Source: JAUIAI01 sp049680625 (GTDB lineage: Bacteria > Pseudomonadota > Gammaproteobacteria > Burkholderiales > Burkholderiaceae_E). Taken from it: a stretch of DNA of 57,139 bases. Positions 44,403 to 54,800 of the stretch are shown one piece after another. The position numbers and the translations under genes are program-made. A model generated the notes under the pieces. The model was given only the letters and a program-made list of their open reading frames with translations. It made no database searches and was not told where the DNA came from. The stretch is taken from assembly GCA_049680625.1 (NCBI GenBank), contig JBAUID010000220.1, positions 1 through 57,139 on the forward strand, written 5' to 3'. Position 1 is the stretch's first letter. Every line of letters begins with the position of its first letter.

Positions 44403-44864
44403 ATGCTCCATGTAAAAGCCGTAGGCAAAGACGACGACCTCAGCCAGATTGCTAGCGAAATAAACTGCGCACAGTGGGACGATGCCAACGAAATGTCCAA
44501 ATATGATGCCCAGTCACTGTCGGCCTACCTGGATCACCAGGGTACGATTTTCCTGGCCTGCTACGAGCAGACTGGCAGCGACAGAAGCCTGGTTGGCATC
44601 TCGTCTTCACGATTGGAGATCAAGCCGTACGGCCACGAACGCTGGCTCTACATCGATGAAATCGACGTCTGCGCCAACCAGCGCCGCAGAGGAGCCGGAA
44701 AAGCCATGATGAAAAAGCTCTTGGAAATTGCGAAGGAGCTCAATTGCGAAGAGGTCTGGCTAGGCACCGAGGTGGACAACCTCGCGGCAAACGCTCTCTA
44801 CAGATCCATGAATCCCGACGATATTCTTGAGGTTATCGGCTACACATACGAAACCGCGGAATAG
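44403..44864 (+). CDS. GNAT family N-acetyltransferase
   Basis: A 153-residue acetyltransferase with the acetyl-CoA motif VCANQRRRGAGKAMMKKLLE and the later ANALYRSM helix; the ATG is preceded by GAGGTAA. The overall layout recalls small aminoglycoside 3-N-acetyltransferases of the AAC(3)-I group, but similarity is too weak to claim resistance. It appears intact, unlike its neighbours in the island. Confidence 0.78.
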   Translation: MLHVKAVGKDDDLSQIASEINCAQWDDANEMSKYDAQSLSAYLDHQGTIFLACYEQTGSDRSLVGISSSRLEIKPYGHERWLYIDEIDVCANQRRRGAGKAMMKKLLEIAKELNCEEVWLGTEVDNLAANALYRSMNPDDILEVIGYTYETAE

Positions 44865-45356
44865 CTCGGCTACGCCACCCGCCGGAGCATCCACATGCCA
44901 ATCATCGACTGCCAGGTAAACGCCTGCGGCGAAACAATGTCAGGCCGGCCGCGGAAAACGTATACGGATTTTTTTGTTTTCACAATCGGCATCAGCATTA
45001 CTCTTATCGGCGCGGAGTGTGCTCAGAAAAGAAGAATCACGAGCCGATAGGAATTTTAAAGGCCATTTTCAAAGTATCCGGTGTTCCACGCCGTGTTCGA
45101 CTGGTTTGGTCTTGCCCGGCCTGCTGATGCCGTAGCTCAGTCCGATCACCACACCTGATCGGATTGCGCCATGCACGCCTGGCCCCGCGGTGGCAGTTGC
45201 GGATCGATCCCCCAGGTGTGTCAGAATCTTCTCAATGGCCGCCCTGCTGCGCTGCCCGACCCGTTGGCACGACACGTGCGCGCAGTCAAGTTTTGGTGTG
45301 GCTGCTGAAGTAATACGACCACGTTGCTGAAGTAAAAGTAGACCACCCGGGCGAAG
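44865..45356. other. 492-base stretch of degraded sequence
   Basis: No intact gene is recognised between the GNAT gene and the IS21 fragment. On the minus strand near 45200-45300 a piece reads AIEKILTHLGD, a phrase seen at the ends of some transposase-like proteins, but the surrounding frame gives nothing consistent. I consider it mobile-element debris. Confidence 0.45.
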
Positions 45357-45590
45357 ATGGCGCGCTTTGGACCGCCGATGCTGACTCAGGAGCAATCTGT
45401 GGAGATACGGGTGTTGAGCCGTCAAGGCAAGTCAATCAGGGCAATCGCGCGCGACTTAGGTATTTCGCGGGTGACAGTGCGGCGCTATTTATCTGAACCA
45501 GACGCAGGCAACTACACGCCAACGATAGAACTGTTCGCCGTTTACTTTTATAAAAACCTCATCGACATGCCACCGATCGGAACCCTTTGA
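45357..45590 (+). pseudogene. IS21-family IstA transposase, N-terminal fragment
   Basis: The first 50 or so residues (MLTQEQSVEIRVLSRQGKSI..., then IRAIARDLGISRVTVRRYLSEP) are the helix-turn-helix start of an IS21 IstA transposase. After SEPDA the frame runs into the antisense of IS6 copy 2 (about 45510), so the catalytic domain is missing. The IS21 piece interrupts that IS6 copy. Confidence 0.7.
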
Positions 45591-45836
45591 TTCCCGTCGT
45601 TTCAACGCACGTTGATACATTGGGCCAAACTTCAGGCACCAGCGACGAACCGAATCATATGAAACGGTCACTCCGCGCTGCGCTAGAAGTTCTTCAACAT
45701 CCCGGAAACTCAGGGAAAACCGATGGTACAGCCAAACTGCCGTGCTGATGACTTCAGGCGGAAAACGGTGACCGTGAAGCGATTGGCTTGTTTCATAACC
45801 GCAGCTTGCCATATCACCAGGCAAGTTGACAATGCC
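45512..45836 (-). pseudogene. IS6-family transposase remnant (copy 2)
   Basis: An inverted relative of copy 1, with about 100 residues left: FPPEVISTAVWLYHRF, FRDVEELLAQRGVTV, WHVDEVFIKVNGEQFYRWRVV, then a break into the IS21 fragment. It keeps the outer end GGCATTGTCAAC at 45825-45836 and the first catalytic Asp only. It differs from copy 1 at many positions, so the copies are not a recent duplication. It lies 46 bases from the stop of the giant adhesin. Confidence 0.78.
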
Positions 45837-45881
45837 CCGGCAGGCGTCACTGTGCGCGAACCTCGATTTACGATTGCGGTC

Positions 45882-48800
45882 TTATCGCATGAGGATCTCG
45901 TTAATCGCTTGCTCATCGTCATCCGGGTCGGGTGATGTCTGCTCTTCATCTTGAGTTTCGTCGTCATCAAGACGGATCGACGACACAATGGGCACGAGAT
46001 CAACAGCACGCCAGGTCGGTGCTCCGATAAGGAGGGACGTCAACATGCCCGCTGCCCTGGCTGTCCACCATATCGCTGCGGAGCCAATGATCGCCGCCGA
46101 AACTTTATAGGGATCGGTAAACACGTCAATCAGGTCACCTGAGTCTTGTTCAGGCAAGATGTCTCTGTCTGCATCACCCAGTTGAAATTTGACTTCACCT
46201 CGGGAAATTGACTGGAACTCAAACAGCCAGCTCCCGATGGACTCGACCGGCGCGGGAGAGATGATCTGTAGTTCAACAATCTTCGACGCCGTGGGTTCGT
46301 CAGAGCGGGTGCGCAGACGCGCCTGGATGGATTCTGTCGTGCGGTTCTCTTGCGCAACAGCCAGCCCGCTATCAGGAATCAACTGTAGTGGCGGCGTCGG
46401 ATCAGCGGGGAGCGTCTCAATACCAGACGGTTTCTTGTCCTCCGAAACCGGATCGGCGCCGGTTACCGGACCGATAGTGCTGGGTACATTGAGCCCTGGC
46501 GCAGGTGCAGGCGGTGGGGGCGCCGACGGGACGTCATCAGCCAGTAACGCCACATCGAACGTTCGGGTGATCGTGTTACCAGCCGAATCGGTAACCTGCA
46601 CGTTGATCGTAAAATTGCCGCTCACCGGGTTCACGTCACCGAGAGTTGGGCTTGTTTCGACGGTTCCATCGTTTGGATTAATAATGAAGCGGCCTTGCGC
46701 GTCGTTAATAAGCGCGAAGCTAAAGGTCTCCCCAATATCTTCATCGGACACACCAATTTGCCCAACCGTGACGTTGGCGGCGGCCGAGCTTGTCCCATTA
46801 GACAACACAAGATTAGTCGGCGCTTCATTAACATCTGTCAGGGTGATATGTAGAGCAGCGGTGGTCGATAGTCCGTCAAGATCTTGTACTGTCACGGTCA
46901 GTGACAAGCTGGGGTTTAGCCCCACGTGGGTTTCAAAGTTCAACAAGTTGGTGTTACCCACCGTCACAGCGCCGGTATTCGGGTCAATCGCCGCGACGCC
47001 CGGGTCACTGGCGCCGGTAATCGAAAACCTCAGCATGTCACCGGTATCCACGTCAGTAGCTAACATTGTCGCAATCAGTGTTCCGTTGGCGGTATTCTCT
47101 GCCACCGTGACAGAGGCCGGGAAGAGTTCGGGTGCATCGTTAACCGGGGTAACAGCAATAGTGAGCATATTAGGAACCGGGTCGAACAGGCCGCCGGCGT
47201 CTTGAACCGAGAAAGTGAGGTTGGCATAGGCGGCCCCAAAGTCATTCGGCGCCGCTGAAAATTGCAGCAACCCGCTACTGATATCAGCGGCATTTATCAA
47301 TTGCCCGGCCACAACGGGCGAGCCCGATAACGTCAATACCCCAGCCGTCGGAAGCGTATCAACTCGCAGATTGAACAACTGATCACCACTGTCCGGGTCG
47401 GTGAACCCAAAGTCGCTTATCGCCAGTACATAGGGGACATCCTCCAGCGTCGTGACGACAGTATCGACAGCAGCGGGTACCTCGTTCTGATTGGTCACCG
47501 CGATCGTGAATGCCCGCGCAGCGAACGAACCATCGGTAGAGTCTGCACGGATGATTATGGTATGGGCAGCGGCTGTCTCGAAGTCCAACAACGTGCCGTT
47601 GGCCACAGTGACCAAACCGGTATTTTCATCAATAGTGAAGCGCCCGCCACCATCCTGAGGTGCACCAAAGCCATCCGTCAATGAATACGTGATGACATCT
47701 AAGGCATCAGGATCGGAAGAAAACGCGGCGATTCCGACCGTGGCCCCGTTCGCCGCATTTTCGGTCACGGTATCCGCACCAACATCCAAGTCAATTAAGG
47801 CCTGAGCACCACCTTCGTTGACATTAGAGACGGTGACCGAGATTGTCTGGTCGTCTGAACGCCCCAACCCGTCATCGACCCGTACGGTCACATCGTAGAC
47901 ATTATTGGCGCCAGCGTCCGTTGGCACTTCGAAGTCCGGGGCTGCATTGAAAATCAGCGTACCGGTGCTTGAATTTACGGTAAACAGTGCCGCATCAGCG
48001 GCACCGCCAGAGACAACCGGTACGATCGAGTAAGTCAGTGTCTGGGTCGGCAGATCGGCATCCGTCGTGGTGACCGTGGTGACAGCCGTACTATTCTCTG
48101 CCCTGTTCAGAGACGCAGCCGGCCCAGCCCCGTCGGAACTGATGACCGGATCGTTATCATTGATCGGGTTAATGCCCAGGCTGAATGTTTCTGGTCCACC
48201 CAAAGGCCCACTGCTGGCATCTTCATAGGTAAACTGGAACGAATCGGCGAACACCTCGGCATCATTGTGCACGTAGTCGACCCGGTTGTTGTCGATGTCA
48301 TCCTGGGTGAAGGTATTGCCGACGATCATTGTGCCGGCATTCAGGCGAAGGGCACCCGTTGTTGGCACAGCCGTGACACTGAACACACGCCCGCTGGTTG
48401 CCGTGTCGACATCGTCTACCCGCAGCATGGTGTTAGTAATCACCACAGTCGCCCCTTCATTGAGCGAGGTGCCGGTGTTTATACCCAGTGTTGGGGCGTC
48501 GTCCACCGCCGTAACGTTAATAGTCAGCGTGTTGGCTGTCGGATCGAATAAGCCGCCATTGTCCTGAACGGAAAAAATCAAGGTGGTGTACGGCGCGCCG
48601 TTGGCATTCGCAACTGGCGCGAAAACGAGGTTGCCAGCGTCGATGTCACCGACCGAAACGGACTGACTCGCGGTAACGGCGCCGACGCCAATCAGATTCA
48701 GCGCACCTGCCCCTGGAAGCGTGTCGATGCGAACCTGGGCCAGGGTATCGCCGGCATCAGGATCGCTAAACCCAAAGTCAGCGGCAGCAAAAACATACGT

Positions 48801-51800
48801 CGTATCTTCGTTGGTCGATACGGTGCCGTTGGTGCCAGCAGGCGCCTCGTTGGCGTTCGTGACGGTAACGCTGATGACTTGAGTGTCCGTACGAGTACCA
48901 TCAGACGCCTGAACGGTGACATCGTAGACGTTGTTGGCACCGGCGTCAGTCGGTGTCTCGAAGTCTGGGTCTGCGGTAAACGTCAACGCTCCCGTGCTTG
49001 GATTCACGGTAAACAGTGCCGCATCAGGGGCGCCACCAGAGCTGACCGGAACAATCGAGTAATTCAGCGTCTGGGCGGGTAGATCCGCGTCAGTGGCGTT
49101 CACCGTGGTGATCGCCGTGGTGTTCTCAGCCACATTCAGCGCCGCCGTGGCACCACCGCCGTCAGAGATGATGACTGGATCATTATCGTTGACCGGATTG
49201 ATGGTCAGGCTAAACGTGACCGGTCCGAGGCCGGTTGTTGTCGCGTCACCGTAGGTGAACTGAAAGCTGTCCGCGGTGGTCTCGGAGTCGTTGTGCACAT
49301 AGTCGACCCGGTTGTTGTCGATGTCGTCCTGAGTGAAAGTATTGCCAACAATCAATGCACCGGCATTCAGGCGCAGAGAGCCCGTTGTTGGCACAGCGAT
49401 GACAGTGAATACACGCCCGCTCGTCGCGGTGTCGACATCGTCCACCCGCAGCATGGTGTTGGTAATCACCACAGTCGCCCCTTCATCGAGCGTCGTGCCG
49501 GTGTTCAGGTCGAGGGTTGGCGCGTCATCGACTGCCGTGATATCGATCTGCACGGTATCGACATCCTGCAGCGCGCCGGGTGAACCCGTATTGCCGAGAT
49601 CATTGGTGGTGACGGTCAGGGTGTCGGCGTTGACGCCGAATACATCGGTATTGCCGGTGTAGGTCAAACCTGCCAGTGTGGCGTTGATATCGGCTTCAGT
49701 ACCAAGAATGGTCAGGTCGCCCGCGCCGTTGGTGCCGGCACCGATCGTCGCGCCACCGGACAGGGTCACGTTCAGTACGCCGTTGCTGACCTGCAGCCGG
49801 GTACTGACGGTGTTGCCAGCATCGTCCACATCGGCAATGGATACGCCGGCGATCGCGGTGGCTACCTCTTCAGTGACCGTGGCCGAAGCCGGCACCGTAT
49901 TCACCGGCGCATCGTTCTGCGCGACGACATCAACCGTCATCGTGTTCGGGGTTGGGTCGAACAGGCCGCCGTTGTCTTGAACCGAGAAGGTAAACGTCGT
50001 ATACGGGACGCCGTTGGCATCAGCAATCGGTGCAAAGACGAGATTACCCGCGTTGATGTCAGCGATTGATATGAACTGCCCGACAGTGACCGCGCCGGTG
50101 CCAATGAGGTTAAGCGTGCCGGTTGCGGGTAACGTATCGATTCGTACCTGCGCTAACGTATCGCTGGCATCAATATCAGTGAATCCAAAGTCGGTGGCGA
50201 CAAACACATAGTTGATATCTTCGCTCGTCGAGAGGGTTCGATCGGTGCCTGCCGGGGCTTCGTTCGCATTTGTCACTGTTACAGCAATGACTTGCGCGTC
50301 CGTGCGCGAGCCGTCTGAGACCTGCACGGTGACGTCGTATACGTTGTTGGTACCGGCGTCGGCTGGCGTTTCGAAGTCTGGCGCAGCGGTAAACGTCAGT
50401 GCGCCGGTGGTCGGGTTAATCGTAAACGATGCGGCATCGGCCGCGCCGCCGGAGCCGACCGGAACAATCGAGTAAGTCAGGATCTGCGCTGGCAAGTCGG
50501 TATCGCTTGCGACCACCGTGGTCACGGCTGTGGTGTTCTCAGAAACATTCAGCGCAGCGGTTGGCCCGGCACCGTCGGAGGTGATCGCCGGATCGTTATC
50601 GTTGAACGGGTTGATCGTCAGGCTGAAAGTCTCGGGTCCGCCCAACGGGCCACTGCTGGCATCTTCATACGTAAACTGGAAAGAGTCGCTGAATACCTCG
50701 GCGTCGTTATGCACGTAATCGACGCGGTTGTTATCGATGTCGTCCTGGGTAAAGGTATTGCCAACAATCAGTACGCCAGCATTTAGGCGTAGCGATCCGG
50801 TTGTCGGTAGCGTTGTCACCGTGAATACGCGACCAGTCGTCGCGGTGTCCACGTCATCAACCCGCAGCATGGTGTTGTCGATGGTGACCGTTGCCCCCTC
50901 GTTAAGCGTGGTACCGATGTTTACGCCGAGTGTCGGTGCATCATCGACCGCGTTGACGTCCACGGTCATTGTGTTTGGCACGGCGTCGAACAACCCACTC
51001 GTATCGCGTACCGAGAAGGTCATCGTGGTGTATGGCGCTCCAGTTGCGTCTGCTACTGGGGTAAACACCAGGTTACCGGCGGTTACCTCAGCCACTGCAA
51101 TGATCTGGCCGGCCGTCACAGGACCAAATCCCGTCAGGGTAAGCGAACCGACACTGGGTAAAGTGTCAATACGTACCGCACTGAGTGAGTCACCACTGTC
51201 CGGATCGGTGAAGCCGAAGTCGCCTGCGGTGAATACGTACGGTGTATCTTCGTTGGTAGCGACCGTATTGTCGGTACCGGCGGGGGCTTCATTCAGATTG
51301 GTGACGGTAATCGAAACGATCTGATCATCGGTACGTCCCTGGCCATCGTCGACGCGCACGGTGACGTCGTAGATGTTGTCGGTACCGGCGTCCGCGGGCG
51401 TTTCGAAGTCCGGCGCGCTGGTAAAGGTCAGTGCACCGGATGTTGGGTTCATCGTAAACAATGCCGCGTCAGCGGCGCCACCAGAGCCGACCGGGACGAT
51501 CGAGTAAGTCAGCGTCTGCGCCGGCAGATCGATATCGCTTGCGACCACTGTGGTCACGGCAGTGGTGTTCTCGGCAACACTCAGCGCGGCGGTCGGCCCG
51601 GCACCATTGGAGGTAATCGCTGGATCATTGTCATTGACCGGGTTGATGGTCAGGGTAAACGTGACCGGGCCGAGGCCGGTTGTGGTGGCATCACCGAACG
51701 TGAACTCGAATGAGTCCGCAGTGGTCTCGGAGTCATCGTGCAGATAGTCGACCCGGTTGTTATCGATGTCGTCCTGGGTGAACGTGGCGCCAAGACCGAG

Positions 51801-54800
51801 GGCACCACTGTTCAACCGAACACTGCCGTTGGCGGGTAGGCCGGAAACAGTATAGATACGGCTGGTCGTTGCGGAGTCGACATCGTCAACGCGCAGCATC
51901 GTGTTGGTGATAATGACGGCGGCGCCTTCATTGACCGATGTACCCGTGTTCAGACCGAGGGTAGGCGCATCATCAACGGCTGTGATATCGATCTGTACGG
52001 TATCGACATCTTGCAGCGTGCCGGGTGAACCCGTATTGCCAAGATCATCGGTTGTGATGGTCAGGGTGTCGGCGTTCACGCCGAACACATTGGTGTTCCC
52101 GGTGTAGGTCAGCGATCCGAGCGTCGCGTTGATGTCCGCTTCGGTACCGAGGACCGTCAGGTCAATTGAGGAATTTGCCCCGGCACCGATCGTCGCGCCG
52201 CCGGACAGGGTTACGTTCAGGACGCCGTTACTCACCTGCAGTCGGGTACTGATGGTGTTACCACCAGCGTCCACATCTCCAATTGAAATGCCGGCAATCG
52301 CGGTGCCCACTTCTTCAGTTACCGTGGCCGACGCCGGCACCGTGTTCACTGGCGCATCGTTCTGCGCGACAACGTCAACCGTCATCGTGTTCGGGGTTAG
52401 GTCGAACAAGCCGCCATTGTCTTGAACGGAGAAGGTAAACGCCGTATAGGGGACGCCGTTGGCATCCGCCGCCGGCGCAAAGACCAAGTTGCCCGCATTG
52501 ATATCAGGGATTGATATGAGCTGTCCGGCCGTGACAGCACCGGTACCAATGAGGTTCAACGTACCGGCCGCCGGCAACGTGTCGATTCGAACCTGGTTTA
52601 AGGTATCACCGGCATCCACATCGGTGAAACCGAAGTCGGTGGCGATAAAGACGTAGTCAACATCTTCGTTCGTCAAGACGGTTGCATCGCTTCCTGCTGG
52701 CGCTTCGTTGGCATTGGTGACGAAAACTGCAATGACTTGGGTGTCCGTACGCGATCCGTCCGAGACCTGGACTGTCACGTCGTAGACATTATTAGCGCCG
52801 GCATCAGCTGGCGTCTCGAAATCCGGTGCGGCGGTAAATGTAAGCGCCCCCGTCGTGGGGTTGATCGTAAACGCGGCGGCATCGGCTGCACCACCAGAGC
52901 CGACCGGGACGATCGCGTAGGTCAAGGTCTGCGCCGGCAGGTCAATATCGGTCGCGACCACTGTAGTCACGGCGGTTGTGTTCTCGTCCACATTGACGGC
53001 GGCGGTTGGTCCGGCACCGTCGGAGGTGATCGCCGGATCGTTGTCGTTGACCGGGTTGATCGTCAGGCTGAACGTGACGGGGCCAAGGCCGGTGGTGCTG
53101 GCATCCCCGTAGGTGAACTGGAACGAGTCGATAAACACTTCCGCACCGTTATGCACGTAATCGACGCGGTTATTATCGATGTCGTCCTGGGTAAACGTAC
53201 TGCCGACCAGCAGGCCGATGCCGCTTAACCGCACGCTGCCGCTGGACGGGGTTGACGTGACGGTGAAGGTACGGGCACTAGCCGCACTGTCGATATCATC
53301 GATACGGAGCATTGTGTTATCGACAACGACCGTAGCGCCTTCGTTTACACTGGTGCCAGTATTCAACGTAACCGTCGGCGCATCGTCAACCGGGGTGACG
53401 TTGACGTCAATCTGATGCGTGCTCACGGGTTCATTAGCCACGCTGGACGCCCAGGCGATAATGTTCGCTGACAGAATGTCATTAGGCGTGACTACGCTGC
53501 CGCCACCGGTCATATTGGCCCTAAAAATTCCTTCATCCGCAGTAAACAGTACCCAGCCACTGCCCCGTTGCCGCAACACGATGGTCGGCTCACCACTGAC
53601 CGAGTCATCGGCCAATACCCGGTCGCCGCCAATCAGGCTGGCGCTGCTGAAGTATCCGATGGAGCCAGACGCCTGGAACGGATCTCCGTTGTTACCGACT
53701 AGACCAAACGGGCCGTTCATGATCGCGTGCGTTGCATCGCTGACCCGGTAGGTCGCATTGCCGGTACCGGCAACCGGCAGCCCGTAGAAATCGGATATGG
53801 CGTCGTAGCCAACCGAATCATTGGTCGAGATCAGGATACCGCCGCTCAGAACCCAATTGTCAATGGCGGTCAGTTCAGCGGCCGTGTAATTGGCGTCGGG
53901 TACGAAGCCGTTAAACAATACCGAGCCCTGAGACAGGTAAGCCGCATCTAAGGTAGTGCTGGTCGCGCCGACCGAAATGGCGTTATCGACCGTACCGCCC
54001 GGGCCAAAGTTCGACGAATCGGCCAGGATAGCGTCGGTTTGAATGAGCGAACCACCGTTCAAGGTGAATGAATTGGGCTCGCTGGGCAGGAAGGTCACCG
54101 AGTCGATGCCATCGTTAACGTAAAACTCAAAGCCCGCATACGGCAGTCCGTTCTCATCGGCTGTGGGTGTAAACCGTAACAATCCCCCATCGATATCGGC
54201 GCGCGAAATCTGTTGATTCACAATCACGGCGACGCCATTACGGGTCAGTGAACCGGCCGTCGGCAACGTCGTGATGGTGATCGACTGCAGGTTGGCCCCG
54301 GTATAGCCGGTAAACCCAAAATCAGCCGCACTGAAAACGTGCTGACCGTCCTCGGCAATGGTTACTTGGCCGTTACCACCCGATATAACCAACAACTGCG
54401 CCGTCGACGTGGGCCCGGACGAGGCGCCGCCATCGTTATCATCGGCTGTCAGATCAACCGTTCGCAATCCGTAGCTGGTAGATGTTGTCTCGAACCGGAT
54501 CGCGGCGATTAGCGTGTCAATACGAGTCGCCGTGGAACCAACGTTCAGATCGACGCTGAATCCGTTGGCGGACGGGGTGTTCAAGGTGCCAATGCTGACG
54601 CCACTGACCTGGATATCGGCGCCATTGGTATACCCTCCAACCAGACTGACCGGACCACTCGTATCGATTGACAATAAATCACCCGCCAGGAAACCGGCCC
54701 CTGTCACTGCCAACCCGCCGCCATCAAACTCGGTCGCACCTTCTGGGTCAGACCAGGCTGCGGCGACGCCCACATCGATGCTGACGGCAGCCCCGGTGTT

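Larger units (their letters stand above)
42013..45836. mobile_element. decayed genomic island bounded by inverted IS6-family remnants
   Basis: Both edges carry the same 12-base end GGCATTGTCAAC (42013-42024 plus; 45825-45836 minus) followed inward by homologous IS6-type transposase starts, so the copies face each other. Inside are partial genes, a frameshifted lipoprotein, an IS21 fragment and two apparently intact small genes. The eight bases flanking each end differ (GTAAAAGC versus CCGGCAGG), so no target duplication is seen and the island may result from separate insertions plus deletions. Confidence 0.65.

Noticed and set aside
45069..45425. 118-residue minus-strand frame
   Set aside because: Only a short phrase (IEKILTHLGD) looks familiar; the rest is low-complexity and overlaps the IS21 fragment, so it is more likely debris than a gene.
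42013..45836. Intact composite IS6 transposon
   Set aside because: Both transposases lack their C-terminal part, the flanking eight bases do not match, and the copies differ clearly from each other.
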